DNA of 64,000 nucleotides from Gammaproteobacteria bacterium (GCA_002725995.1 PBRQ01000055.1:35600-99599), one strand, 5' to 3'. Positions 1-9,269 are shown, numbered from the stretch's first letter. The notes: a model not told the origin generated them from the letters alone. Translations and numbers: made by a program.

Positions 1-56
1 GCAGCACAAATCAGCCCATTGTGCCCACCACCTACAATGATGACAGATCTAGTCAT
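1..56 (-). CDS. Phytoene-dehydrogenase-like FAD oxidoreductase, N-terminal 18 codons only (cut by window edge)
   Basis: The complement of 56-1 starts with ATG and reads into a Rossmann FAD-binding strand-turn, VIIVGGGHNGLICA, the GxGHNG form of GxGxxG also present in the three full-length paralogues of this window. The start overlaps the end of the upstream gene in the arrangement ATGACTAG, and an AGGA lies 8 bases before the ATG. This mirrors the overlap between the two paralogues at 9270-12453, so it is probably the second member of a translationally coupled pair. Only the N-terminus is visible; the family call rests on the dinucleotide-binding motif and the context. Confidence 0.72.
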   Translation of the reverse strand, partial: MTRSVIIVGGGHNGLICA

Positions 57-1662
57 CTCCAAAATCCTCTGGCGTTGTATTTTCCCGGCCAAGGTCAAGA
101 AGTATTTCGCGCGCGGCGTTAGCACCAGGCGCTCCCATGACGCCACCGCCCGGGTGGGTCGATGACCCGCACATGTACATATTTTTAACCGGCCCACGAT
201 ACTGGGCATAACCCGGAAATGGCCGATTAAACATCAGCTGATCAAGGGTTAGTTCGCCCTGGAAAATATTCCCCTCCGTGAGGCCAACCTCTGCTTCGAT
301 CTCACGGGGAGTACGAACCTCCGCATGTAAAATCAGGTCCTTGAAATTCGGGCTGTAGCTGGCGATCTGGTCAATGACAGTCTCTCCAAATGCATCCCGT
401 TTCGCGTCGGTCCACCCACCTTCAACTTCAGCAGGGCAGTATTGGACAAAAACGCTCATCATGTGCTTGCCGGCTGGCGACATCGTCGGGTCATATTGCG
501 TCGGGATGAGAGTATCCACATAAGGGTCACTCGACCAGCAATCATCCTTCCAGTCGTCATAAGCCCTTTCCAGGCGTTCAAGAGTATCCGTAAAATGCAT
601 ATGCCCAAGGGTAAGCGGCGAGCCAATCGGTAAAGCAGGGAAACGTGGAAGGCCATCAAGCGCTATATTGAGTTTTCCAGAGGAACCACGAATCTTAAAA
701 TTGCTTGCGCGCTGATAAAGTTCATCCGGTAAATCTTTCCTCTCCATGATGTTAAGGAAAGTACGTTTTGCATCGAGATTGGAAACGACGACACCTGCAT
801 TAACTTCCTCTCCTGTAGCGAGTACGACTCCTGTCGCCTGCCTGCCTTTGACCAGGATCTGCTGTACTTCAGCCTGTGTGCGGATCTCACCGCCCATGGA
901 CTGAAAAGAGGATGCAATAGCCTTTGAAACAGCGCCCATTCCACCACGGGCGAACCCCCATGAGCCAATATTACCGTCAACGTCACCCATCGCATGGTGC
1001 AAAAGAACATAGGCCGTGCCGGGGGAATAGACGCCAAGACCCGTGCCAATAATGCTGCCCCCGGAAAAGTGAGCAAGAATGGCGTCACTTTCAAAATATT
1101 CCTCTAGATACTCCGCTATGGACATGGTGAAGAAGCGGATGAATTCATATATCTGGCTTTCGGTCAGGTGGTAAAAGCTCTTCAGAAGATAGGCAAATTC
1201 CATTGCGTCACGAATCTTTAACGACGCTGGGTCTGGTGGTGTACGCAGCAAAAATCCACGAACTAGGCGGCACCATTTCATTATGTCCGCATCAAAACGA
1301 ATGGAGGCATCAGCATCTCGTTTGGAATGCCGAGCTATTTCTCGTCGCCTTACGGCTGGCTGGTGATAGCTGCCAAAATAGTCACCATCCTGCTTAAAAG
1401 TCGTGCTGCCCTGCAATGGAACAACTTCCAGGCCATGTTCACCGAGGTGGAGAGCCTGGTAAATTTCAGGGCGGAACAGGCTGCAGACATAGGAGCAGTT
1501 GGAATACATCCAACCCTCATGCAACTCACGGCTGACGGTCGCACCACCTATATATTCATTTTTCTCCAGGACCAGGACATCGAGACCAGCTTTTACAAGA
1601 AAAGCTGCGTTGGTGAGCCCGTTGTGACCAGCCCCAACTACGATTGCGTCATATTTTTTCAT
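49..1662 (-). CDS. Phytoene-dehydrogenase/PYROXD2-like FAD-dependent oxidoreductase
   Basis: A 537-residue protein. The start at 1662 (MKKYDAIVVGAGHNG) is chosen over an in-frame codon at 1755 because GGGAG lies 8 bases upstream and the Rossmann motif then sits at residues 7-12, as usual. The FAD-binding first half carries GAGHNGLTNAA and an acidic residue closing beta-2 (VLEKN, residues 33-37). The C-terminal GGGVMGAPGANAAREIL is the second FAD-contacting signature of this superfamily. Members are FAD enzymes for desaturation, isomerisation or amine oxidation; no carotenoid genes are present, so a pigment role is unlikely. It is closely similar, about two thirds identical by eye, to the protein at 9270-10886. 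It is transcribed away from the divergent TMADH-like gene and overlaps the next FAD gene. Substrate unknown. Confidence 0.88.
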   Translation of the reverse strand: MKKYDAIVVGAGHNGLTNAAFLVKAGLDVLVLEKNEYIGGATVSRELHEGWMYSNCSYVCSLFRPEIYQALHLGEHGLEVVPLQGSTTFKQDGDYFGSYHQPAVRRREIARHSKRDADASIRFDADIMKWCRLVRGFLLRTPPDPASLKIRDAMEFAYLLKSFYHLTESQIYEFIRFFTMSIAEYLEEYFESDAILAHFSGGSIIGTGLGVYSPGTAYVLLHHAMGDVDGNIGSWGFARGGMGAVSKAIASSFQSMGGEIRTQAEVQQILVKGRQATGVVLATGEEVNAGVVVSNLDAKRTFLNIMERKDLPDELYQRASNFKIRGSSGKLNIALDGLPRFPALPIGSPLTLGHMHFTDTLERLERAYDDWKDDCWSSDPYVDTLIPTQYDPTMSPAGKHMMSVFVQYCPAEVEGGWTDAKRDAFGETVIDQIASYSPNFKDLILHAEVRTPREIEAEVGLTEGNIFQGELTLDQLMFNRPFPGYAQYRGPVKNMYMCGSSTHPGGGVMGAPGANAAREILLDLGRENTTPEDFGDD

Positions 1663-1900
1663 CGGTACAACTCCCGCTCCATGCGGAAATATATCATCGC
1701 CGCGGTACCGTTTCCTGTTTGCCGATAGGCTCGGGCTTGACAACAGGCAGCCCAATACCTTGTCATGTAAGTACCCAGATGCACAAATAATAGAGCACTG
1801 GCGAAGGATATTAGGCTTCAGCAGTGAAGGATTCTATCACCCGGACAGCTCAGCCTCGATCAGCACCGAGAAACCAACGACTAAACAACTTGGCATCAAA

Positions 1901-3982
1901 ATGAATCCCAGCTATTCAATACTCTTTGAACCGGTGAAGTTAGGCCCCGTCACGACCCCGAACAGGTTTTACCAGGTACCCCACGCCAGTGGAATGACCG
2001 AAGCCAACCCCAGAGTCAGAGCAAAATTTCGCGGCACCAAGGCTGAAGGTGGCTGGGGTGTAGTGTCAACCGGTGCTGTCTCCACCCATCCCTCTTGTGA
2101 TGACAGCCCCCTGCCCTATGCCCGGCTGTGGGACGAAAACGATGTGGCCTCTCATGCCCTTAGCACCGAGGCAATTCATGAGCATGGATCCCTCGCTGCC
2201 ATCGAACTGTGGCATGGCGGGGGTGCCGTCATGAACAGGTCTTCGCGGATACCACCCTACTCACCATCCGGTATCCCATGGATGGCAACACATGTCGGAT
2301 TCATGGGGCAGCTCCGACCGCGGATAATGGATAAGAAAGATATCCGCGATATAGTGCAATGGCAGGTGGATGCGGCCAGACGAGCACAAAGGGCTGGTTT
2401 CGACATTGTCTATATCTATGCCGGTATGGGTTACCTGGGATATGAATTCCTGCTCGAGGAATACAATCTCAGAACCGATGAGTATGGTGGCAGCGTCAAA
2501 AACCGGACACGATTTGTGCGTGAACTAATCGAAGCAACCAAGGATGTAATCGGCGATGATTGTGCCATCGCGTTGCGTATTTCGCTTGAAGAGCTGCGTG
2601 CAAGGAAAAGCGAACATTACGAATCCCAGGCACATGAGGTTGTCTCCCTGCTAGCGGACCTTCCAGACCTGTGGGATGTAAAGATGGATTCAAGCCCTAC
2701 CGATTGTGCGGCCTCACGGTTCACGGCTGAAGGCTCGCATGAACCGGTCATTAATTTTGTTAAGCAAGTTACCGACAAGCCGGTCGTAGGCGTAGGTCGC
2801 TTTACCTCCCCGGATACCATGGTGTCGCAGATAAAGCGTGGGATCCTTGACCTGATAGGGGGCGCCCGCCCTTCTATCGCCGACCCTTATCTACCCAACA
2901 AGATCAAGGCGGGGCGTGAAGACGAGATCAGGGAGTGCATTGGCTGCAATATCTGCATCTCCAGCTGGCATGACGGTGTTCCTGTGCGTTGTACCCAGAA
3001 CGCTACCATTGGTGAGGAATGGAGAAAGAACTGGCACCCTGAAAAATTCAAAGCCAGTCAAAGCAATGACAAGATTCTTATCGTAGGAAGCGGCCCAGCG
3101 GGACTGGAAGCCGGTTTAACCGCCGCTCGCAGGGGTTATGAGGTCACGATAGCGGAAAAATCACACCAGCTGGGTGGTCGAATAAACTTTGAAGAATCGC
3201 TGCCAGGCTTGCAAGCATGGGGGCGTCTGAAGGACTACCGTCTCTATGCCCTGAAACAAATGGCCAACGTCAACCTCTATCCTGACAGCGAACTGGGTAT
3301 CGGCGAAATCTTGTCATCGGAACATCAAAGAATCGTAATTGCCACCGGAGCTCGATGGACGCGGGCCCGCTATTCATCCCTTGAGATTCCAACCAGCAGT
3401 CTTGATGGCAACGAAATATACACGCCGGATGATATCGCGGCGGGGAAACTGCCAAAGGGCAAGGTACTGGTGTTTGATTTTGACAACTACTACATGGGTG
3501 GCATACTCGCCGAGTACCTGTCAGAGAAGGGGAATTCAGTTGAATACGCAACACCCGCGGGGCACGCTTCCGCCTGGACCATAATGACCAATGAACAACC
3601 CTACGTGCACCAGGCGCTGTTCAACCATGGTGTCGAGGTCCACACCCAGATGCTTCTGGAAAATCATATCGATGGCTCAGCCAGTATGAAGAATATTTTC
3701 ACCGGTGAAGCTCGGGATATTGATGTGGATTCCGTCGTCATCGTCGGTCTTCGCCTGCCAGAAAACGACCTCTATGATCGACTGCTTACCGACCATGAAG
3801 CGGTCAAACAAGCCGGCATCCAGTCAGTAGACAGGATAGGTGATGCCCTGGCGGCCGGCGCGCTGGTGCACGCTGTCTATAGCGGTCATGAATATGCGCG
3901 TAACCTGGATGAAACTGACGAGGACAGGGTCTTACTGAGGGACCTGCCTATCGTCGAGATAGAGCCGGGACACATCACATGA
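1901..3982 (+). CDS. Trimethylamine-dehydrogenase-like FMN/4Fe-4S oxidoreductase without the cysteinyl-FMN cysteine
   Basis: A 693-residue member of the TMADH / dimethylamine / histamine dehydrogenase family. Start 1901 is chosen because MNPSYSILFEPVKLG matches the family N-terminus; the open frame upstream has no similarity. Domains: FMN TIM barrel (about 1-340), a 4Fe-4S site at Cys346, Cys349, Cys352 and Cys364 in CIGCNIC...C, then an ADP/NAD-binding-like module with VGSGPAGLEAG (about 390-690). Family enzymes oxidatively N-dealkylate amines and pass electrons to ETF. In TMADH the FMN is bound to the Cys of FYQVPHC; here the motif is FYQVPHA (Ala29). By recalled alignment Tyr60 of the TMA-binding bowl is Ala and His172 is Met, while Trp264 and Trp355 are kept. 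A non-covalent FMN and a different, probably larger, amine are inferred. It is divergent from the FAD gene at 49-1662. Confidence 0.9.
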   Translation: MNPSYSILFEPVKLGPVTTPNRFYQVPHASGMTEANPRVRAKFRGTKAEGGWGVVSTGAVSTHPSCDDSPLPYARLWDENDVASHALSTEAIHEHGSLAAIELWHGGGAVMNRSSRIPPYSPSGIPWMATHVGFMGQLRPRIMDKKDIRDIVQWQVDAARRAQRAGFDIVYIYAGMGYLGYEFLLEEYNLRTDEYGGSVKNRTRFVRELIEATKDVIGDDCAIALRISLEELRARKSEHYESQAHEVVSLLADLPDLWDVKMDSSPTDCAASRFTAEGSHEPVINFVKQVTDKPVVGVGRFTSPDTMVSQIKRGILDLIGGARPSIADPYLPNKIKAGREDEIRECIGCNICISSWHDGVPVRCTQNATIGEEWRKNWHPEKFKASQSNDKILIVGSGPAGLEAGLTAARRGYEVTIAEKSHQLGGRINFEESLPGLQAWGRLKDYRLYALKQMANVNLYPDSELGIGEILSSEHQRIVIATGARWTRARYSSLEIPTSSLDGNEIYTPDDIAAGKLPKGKVLVFDFDNYYMGGILAEYLSEKGNSVEYATPAGHASAWTIMTNEQPYVHQALFNHGVEVHTQMLLENHIDGSASMKNIFTGEARDIDVDSVVIVGLRLPENDLYDRLLTDHEAVKQAGIQSVDRIGDALAAGALVHAVYSGHEYARNLDETDEDRVLLRDLPIVEIEPGHIT

Positions 3983-4039
3983 TGGCTTTGCTTTAGCAGG
4001 CCCGCCAGAACAAGCATCAGCCTTCCTGCAACACCAGCC

Positions 4040-5371
4040 TTAAACCGTTAGCGCAAGATGCTCCCGTTCCCATTCAGTCACTGTTTCTGAGAAGGCAGTT
4101 ACTTCCTCGGTTTTCAGGTGGGCGTATAACTTGATGAACTTCTCACCAAATAATTCTGCCAGGGGCTGGCACTGCGAGAGCAGGTCCAGCGAATCCCGAA
4201 GCGACCTGGGTATCGTACGGGGCAAATCCCAGGCGCTGTCCGCTACTGGTTTTCCAGGCGTCAATCCTTCCATCAGCCCCAGATAACCACAGGCCAGGCT
4301 GGCGGCTATTACCAGATAGGGGTTTGCATCAGACCCGGGGATCCGATTCTCCACACGTGTTGCACCAGCATCGCTCAGCGGCACTCGAAAACCAGTGGTG
4401 CGATTGTCGAGCCCCCACTCCACATTAGTCGGGCAGGATACGGCACCATCAAATCTTCTGTAGGCGTTTACATTTGGTGCAAAAAAGGCCATCGCACTGG
4501 TCGTATATCTTTGTAATCCCCCAAGGTAAGCATTGAACTGCCCGCTCTTGGAGCCATCCTCATTTGCGAACAGATTCCTGCCTGAATTCAAGTCCACTAG
4601 GCTCTGGTGCAGATGCATCGCGCTACCCGGTTCACCACTTATGGGTTTCGACAGGAAGGTCGCAAGGTAACCATTGTGCAAGGCAGCCTGTCGAGCAATG
4701 CGCTTGAAATTGAACATCTCATCAGCCTTTGTCAGTGCATCGCCATGCTTGAAGTTCACCTCCAGCTGACCCGGCCCCATTTCATGAACAACACCGGTTG
4801 TGAATACATTCTGCCGCTCAGCATAGTCGTATAGCGTTTCAAGGAATGGCGCGTACTCTGATATTGCTTCCATTTGAAACGAGCGTGGCGTTCTTGCCTG
4901 CCGACCGGATACTCCAGGCGCAGCCTCGAGGGGGAGTTTCGGATCAGGATTCTTGGCAACCAGGTAGAACTCCGCCTCCTGCGCGACCAGCGGCCTAATC
5001 CCGAGCGCTTCATAGAGGGATATAATCTTTTTCAGAATGGACCTTGGCGCAAGGTCAAAAACACTGCCATCTTTGTTCATGCAGTCGCATATGCACTGCG
5101 CTGTTGATGTCCCAGACCAGGGTTGAACAGCAAGCGTCGCCTCATCCGGCAGAAGAGCCATATCTACATCAGCAATACTCACAAGGTCTTCGTCCTTGCA
5201 CCACTTCCCAAGAATATCCTGCGCGAAAATAGTCTCCGGAAACCGGACGTCACCACCAAGGAATTCATCCGTAGAAATGATCTTTCCCTTTCCAATGCCA
5301 TGGAAATCGGGGACCAGACATTCGACGGACTTAATCTGGTGGGTGTTTAGCCAAGCTTTAGTATCAGACAT
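4040..5371 (-). CDS. Glutamine synthetase family, gamma-glutamylamine (PuuA-like) ligase
   Basis: A 443-residue GlnA-fold ligase of the PuuA/GlnA-like type. The N-terminal beta-grasp domain (1-105) is followed by the ATP-grasp catalytic domain, with EAEFYL, GPGQLEVNF, SAMHLHQSL, NRTTGFRVP and RVENRIPGSDANPYL carrying the metal, glutamate and ATP ligands. The family's assimilatory members make glutamine; PuuA-like members attach an amine to the gamma-carboxyl of glutamate with ATP. Assignment to the amine branch comes from length, sequence style and the neighbouring SpuC-like aminotransferase and PuuB-like oxidase. It is convergent with the TMADH-like gene and divergent from the aminotransferase; the shared intergenic 5372-5506 probably holds both promoters. 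The amine substrate cannot be read from sequence. It could also be a gamma-glutamylmethylamide synthetase. Confidence 0.87.
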   Translation of the reverse strand: MSDTKAWLNTHQIKSVECLVPDFHGIGKGKIISTDEFLGGDVRFPETIFAQDILGKWCKDEDLVSIADVDMALLPDEATLAVQPWSGTSTAQCICDCMNKDGSVFDLAPRSILKKIISLYEALGIRPLVAQEAEFYLVAKNPDPKLPLEAAPGVSGRQARTPRSFQMEAISEYAPFLETLYDYAERQNVFTTGVVHEMGPGQLEVNFKHGDALTKADEMFNFKRIARQAALHNGYLATFLSKPISGEPGSAMHLHQSLVDLNSGRNLFANEDGSKSGQFNAYLGGLQRYTTSAMAFFAPNVNAYRRFDGAVSCPTNVEWGLDNRTTGFRVPLSDAGATRVENRIPGSDANPYLVIAASLACGYLGLMEGLTPGKPVADSAWDLPRTIPRSLRDSLDLLSQCQPLAELFGEKFIKLYAHLKTEEVTAFSETVTEWEREHLALTV

Positions 5372-5506
5372 CTCAACTCACTTACCTTGAAAGGATCCAC
5401 TTTGCCAGCCGCTCCTACAGGTTGCAACGTTACCAATAGTCTTTATTGATAAGCTTTCTCAAAATCGATACTGTACGCGCAACAAAAAGGCACGGGGCAC
5501 AACGCT

Positions 5507-6874
5507 ATGAACTATAACTACACCACCGAACAATTACAGGAACTTGATTCCGCTCACTACCTGCACCCTTTTACAGACTCAAAGAAACTGTCAGAAGAAG
5601 GCAGCCGCATCATCACCAGAGCAGATGGCATTTACCTGTGGGATAGCGACGGCAATCGCTACCTGGATGCGATGTCAGGTTTATGGTGTGTCAACGTCGG
5701 ATATGGACGTCGTGAAATAGCTGAAGCCGCCTTCGAGCAGCTACAAGAACTTCCCTACTACAACAGTTTTTTTAAAACCGCTCATTCACCAGCGATTGAA
5801 CTATCGCGCCTGGTCTGCTCACTGGCGCCTGCTCACATGAACCACATTTTTTTTACCAGCTCTGGTTCTGAAGCAAACGACACCGTAGTGAGAATGGCTA
5901 GGCACTACTGGAGCAGCAAGGGGAAACCAGACAAGAAAGTAATCATCAGCCGTGAAAATGCTTATCACGGAAGTACCATGGCCGGAGCAAGCCTGGGTGG
6001 AATGAAACCAATGCATGCCCAGGGTGGACTGCCTATTCCTGACATCGCTCACATAGGCCAGCCCTACTGGTTCCAGGATGGCGGCGACCTGTCGGCGGAT
6101 GCCTTTGGTGAACAGATAGCTTCTGAACTGGAGCAGAAAATCCAAGAACTTGGAGAAGACCGGATCGCTGCATTTATCGCAGAACCTATACAAGGTGCGG
6201 GGGGTGTCGTTATCCCACCTGCAACCTACTGGCCACGGATACAGAACATCTGTGACCGTCATGAAATTCTACTTGTAGCGGATGAAGTTATTTGTGGATT
6301 CGGGCGAACAGGGAAATGGTTCGGCTGTGACTACTATGATATCAAGGCTGATCTTATGCCTATCGCTAAAGGACTATCGTCCGGATATCTGCCTATTGGT
6401 GGCGTCCTCGTGGGTGACGAGGTTGCTGACGTACTGATTAATCTCGGAGGAGAGTTCAATCACGGCTTTACCTATTCCGGGCACCCGGTCGCTGCTGCCG
6501 CTGCAATCGCCAACCTCCATATTCTGATGGATGATGGAATTGTCGATCAGGTCGGGCAGGAAACGGGCCCCTACCTTGAGCAGGCATGGGGCAAACTCAT
6601 TGATCACCCCCTTGTTGGAGAAACAAGAAGTGCAGGTTTCCTGGCTGCCATTGAAATTGTAAAGGATAAACAGAAAAGGCAGTTCTTTGATGACCGCGGC
6701 GCCGTTGGCACCATCTGCCGGGATGTCTGCTTTGCCAATGGTCTCGTCATGAGGGCAATTGAGGATACGATGGTTGTATCCCCTCCTCTCATCATGACCA
6801 AATCAGATATCGATGAAATGGTCGCCCTGGTGACGACCTGCCTTGACCAGACGGCCAGTCAAATCAAGAACTGA
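5507..6874 (+). CDS. Class III PLP-dependent omega-aminotransferase, SpuC-like
   Basis: A 455-residue fold-type I aminotransferase. It follows Pseudomonas SpuC (putrescine/polyamine:pyruvate aminotransferase) closely through DAMSGLWCVNVGYGR, FFTSSGSEANDTVVRM, AYHGSTMAG, AEPIQGAGGV, ADEVICGFGRTG and PIAKGLSSGY; the lysine in the last motif is the PLP Schiff-base residue. It would transfer an amino group from an omega-amine to pyruvate, giving an aldehyde and alanine, in the cytosol. It is first in a tight run: the symporter starts six bases after its stop. In the locus it probably removes a terminal primary amine, either before or alongside gamma-glutamylation by the PuuA-like enzyme. Taurine or beta-alanine aminotransferases belong to the same family, so polyamine specificity is an inference. 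Confidence 0.9.
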   Translation: MNYNYTTEQLQELDSAHYLHPFTDSKKLSEEGSRIITRADGIYLWDSDGNRYLDAMSGLWCVNVGYGRREIAEAAFEQLQELPYYNSFFKTAHSPAIELSRLVCSLAPAHMNHIFFTSSGSEANDTVVRMARHYWSSKGKPDKKVIISRENAYHGSTMAGASLGGMKPMHAQGGLPIPDIAHIGQPYWFQDGGDLSADAFGEQIASELEQKIQELGEDRIAAFIAEPIQGAGGVVIPPATYWPRIQNICDRHEILLVADEVICGFGRTGKWFGCDYYDIKADLMPIAKGLSSGYLPIGGVLVGDEVADVLINLGGEFNHGFTYSGHPVAAAAAIANLHILMDDGIVDQVGQETGPYLEQAWGKLIDHPLVGETRSAGFLAAIEIVKDKQKRQFFDDRGAVGTICRDVCFANGLVMRAIEDTMVVSPPLIMTKSDIDEMVALVTTCLDQTASQIKN

Positions 6875-6879
6875 GCAGG

Positions 6880-8379
6880 ATGCAAACCGACCTCGTTGGC
6901 GACCTGGCTATTTCTTGGATAGACCTCTCAATCATCGGGGTCTATATCGTCGCTATGCTCGGTGTAGGATACTATATCTACCGGCAGGCACCCAGCTTCG
7001 AAGAGTACCTGGTCGCCGGAAGGTCCATGACGACACCGATCCTGATTTGCTCCCTCGCATCTACCTATTACGGTCTCGATGTGCTGTTCGGTACATCGGA
7101 GGTGGGCTACAACGATGGCATCGTCGCCTTCTTCGGATATTCTGAACTCTCCATCGCTTTCTATGTACTGGCCGCCTTTTTACTCAGCAAAAAGTTACAC
7201 CGGGAAAAATTTATATCTCTACCGGAGATACTTGAGCACAACTATGGTATTGGGGCTGGCCTGTGTGGCGCGCTCGCATCAATTTTTTATTCCATTCCCG
7301 CTTTGCCCCTGTTCGGTCTGGGGCGAATTTGTGAAGTTATTTTCGGTATGGATGCGATGATTGGTGCATTACTTTTGGGAAGCATCGCGCTCATCTATAC
7401 ACTCTGGGGTGGTCTGTGGGCAGTCGCCATTACCGACACCATACAGTTTGTTCTCATGTGCCTGACCCTCGCTATTGGCTTACCCATCCTCTTGTCGGAG
7501 ACCGGAGGGTTCGACTACGTAGCCACCTGGGCTCCAGAGGGATACTTCTCTCCGCTGGGGGGTATGCCTATCTGGCTGATGATCGCATACATGGCAACGG
7601 GGTTGAGTATTCTGGTTGACCCGGGGTTTTACCAGCGTATTTTTGCCGCCGAAAATTACAAGCAGGCTCGCAACGCAATGCTCATCTGTATTTTTGTATG
7701 GCTAGTCTATGACTGGCTGGTCACGGCGGGTGGAATGCTGGCAGCTTCAGCTGTACAACAGGGCATACTGCCGGAGGGCCTGCACTCCAACGATGCATTG
7801 TTGACGGCAATGATCTATGCACTTCCCGTCGGTCTGATCGGCATATTTCTGGCGGGAGTTCTTGCAACAGCCATGTCGACTATTGACTCCTATTCACTCG
7901 TTGCTGGTGCCAATATCTCCTATGACATTTACCGTCCACTGCTGAAACCTGATGCCTCCGATCGGGAACTAGTGAGCATGACAAAAATTGGTATTGTCAT
8001 ATCCTGGGTCCTCGGCTTCGTCCTGGCATTCCTGTTTGACCGACTGATGGCACTCTGGGTATTCATGGCAACGATTCTCACTTCAACCGTACTGGTACCA
8101 ATATTCATGGGGCTTTTCTGGCGAGGCAACAAGACTCCTGCTGCAGGGGTTTTGAGTTGTCTCATCGGTCTCTTCAGCGTCATAGGATACTACCTGGCAA
8201 TCAGCACCCTGGGGGCCGAGAATGAGGTATACGGGACCTATATCTGGACATTCTCCATCGCAGGAAGCACCTTTAGTCTCTGGCAGGAATATGCACTGTA
8301 TTTCAGCCTGCCACTATCCCTGCTGGGATTCGCCATAGGCAACTCAATCGGCACACCATACACGGAGCAATCCAAATGA
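6880..8379 (+). CDS. Sodium:solute symporter family (SSS) permease
   Basis: A 499-residue polytopic membrane protein with about 13 hydrophobic segments, beginning near residue 13 (DLSIIGVYIVAMLGVGYYIY). SSS hallmarks include FEEYLVAGRSMTTP and STYYGLDVLFGTSEVGY early on, and LAGVLATAMSTIDSYSLVAGANISYDIY, whose Ser/Thr-Asp-Ser run corresponds to the Na2 site of TM8 in this family. It should couple Na+ entry to uptake of a small solute. The start lies six bases past the aminotransferase stop, and its own stop overlaps the start of a tiny membrane protein (ATGA), so transport and catabolism appear co-expressed. The solute is presumably the amine degraded by the locus; nothing in the sequence names it. 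Confidence 0.9.
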   Translation: MQTDLVGDLAISWIDLSIIGVYIVAMLGVGYYIYRQAPSFEEYLVAGRSMTTPILICSLASTYYGLDVLFGTSEVGYNDGIVAFFGYSELSIAFYVLAAFLLSKKLHREKFISLPEILEHNYGIGAGLCGALASIFYSIPALPLFGLGRICEVIFGMDAMIGALLLGSIALIYTLWGGLWAVAITDTIQFVLMCLTLAIGLPILLSETGGFDYVATWAPEGYFSPLGGMPIWLMIAYMATGLSILVDPGFYQRIFAAENYKQARNAMLICIFVWLVYDWLVTAGGMLAASAVQQGILPEGLHSNDALLTAMIYALPVGLIGIFLAGVLATAMSTIDSYSLVAGANISYDIYRPLLKPDASDRELVSMTKIGIVISWVLGFVLAFLFDRLMALWVFMATILTSTVLVPIFMGLFWRGNKTPAAGVLSCLIGLFSVIGYYLAISTLGAENEVYGTYIWTFSIAGSTFSLWQEYALYFSLPLSLLGFAIGNSIGTPYTEQSK

Positions 8380-8510
8380 ACCCCTGGGACATCTTTACCT
8401 GGTTGTGCAGTTTTCTCCTGGCCGCCAGCTCGCTGCTCATCCTGTATTATTTTCTAGCTGGACTGGGGAAACTGCTTCACATGGACAAAGGGAAAGAAGA
8501 TGGACATTGA
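8376..8510 (+). CDS. 44-residue single-TM protein coupled to the SSS permease
   Basis: A short gene starting at ATG 8376 within the ATGA overlap with the permease stop and running to TGA at 8508-8510. Residues about 9-28 form one hydrophobic helix (LCSFLLAASSLLILYYFLAG), followed by a Lys/Asp-rich tail. It overlaps the dioxygenase start at 8500 by 11 bases, so all three genes are chained by overlaps. Several SSS and TRAP-like carriers have small membrane partners, so an accessory subunit or assembly factor is a reasonable inference. No family was recognised. The double overlap and the single clean helix are the evidence that it is real. Confidence 0.6.
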   Translation: MNPWDIFTWLCSFLLAASSLLILYYFLAGLGKLLHMDKGKEDGH

Positions 8511-9063
8511 CGCGCCCCTGCAGGAGTTGGGGGAAGTAGAAGTTGATTCACTCCGTAGGGCCATACTGAAATTGGACAGCGCCGTCTGGAAGGAACGGCC
8601 ACTTGCTGAAAATATCTACGAGAATCACCAACAAACCCAGTCAATCGTGTTGGTGTTTACCACAGCGGCTGGCTGGCCCGAAATTGAGGTAAGCAAAGAA
8701 AGCGGCTGGGATATCCTGGCGGACGTTGCCGTACCAGTGATGCACAGCATAATAGAAACGTGGTATTCCAAGGGTGGCTCCATTATCCGCGCTATGGTCT
8801 CACGGCTACCAGCGGGAAGGGTCATAAGCCCACATATTGACAAACACCCCTCATTCCATGCGGGCCACCGAGTCCATGTGCCGATCACAAGTAACCCCCG
8901 TGTCCGGTACATGATTGATGGGAGGCCCTACAACCTTGAGCCGGGCAAGGCGTACGAACTAAACAACCAAAAAAATCACAGCGTCATGAACAAGGGCCAG
9001 GATGACAGGATAAATTTTCTGTTTGACTATGTACCACCTGCGAAGTCACAAGGTGATCAATAA
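8500..9063 (+). CDS. Aspartyl/asparaginyl beta-hydroxylase-like 2-oxoglutarate dioxygenase
   Basis: A 187-residue protein covering only the catalytic jelly-roll of the AspH family. The iron-site features are seen in VISPHIDKHPSF (His112 and Asp114), a following GHRVHVPI strand, a second histidine in NNQKNHSVMN, and the 2-oxoglutarate-binding arginine in DDRINFLFDY. Family members hydroxylate Asp/Asn side chains, but small bacterial stand-alone versions also act on free metabolites. Here it sits last in the aminotransferase-symporter-small protein chain, with GGGAAAGAAG directly before its start. A role in hydroxylating, and so destabilising, a methylated or carboxylated amine is inferred, by analogy with dioxygenases that remove N-alkyl groups by hydroxylation. 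It is soluble, with no signal peptide. Confidence 0.8.
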   Translation: MDIDAPLQELGEVEVDSLRRAILKLDSAVWKERPLAENIYENHQQTQSIVLVFTTAAGWPEIEVSKESGWDILADVAVPVMHSIIETWYSKGGSIIRAMVSRLPAGRVISPHIDKHPSFHAGHRVHVPITSNPRVRYMIDGRPYNLEPGKAYELNNQKNHSVMNKGQDDRINFLFDYVPPAKSQGDQ

Positions 9064-9269
9064 GCGCACCGATATCAGATAGCCAAGGCAAGTACTTACA
9101 ATTCGCTCAATGGTATTATCGATGCAAATTGGCGATAATCCCAACGCTCTGACAAGGTTTCCACTGATATGTGCCAATAGGCTAGGAAGGAGCAAATTGG
9201 CCTTTGCAACTAAACTAGCCGGCTCCTGAGCAAATTCCAAAAAATGCAAACTACTGAGTGAGTAGGTGT

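Noticed and set aside
49..1662. Carotenoid biosynthesis cluster based on phytoene-dehydrogenase similarity
   Set aside because: No crtB, crtE or other pigment genes; neighbours are amine enzymes.
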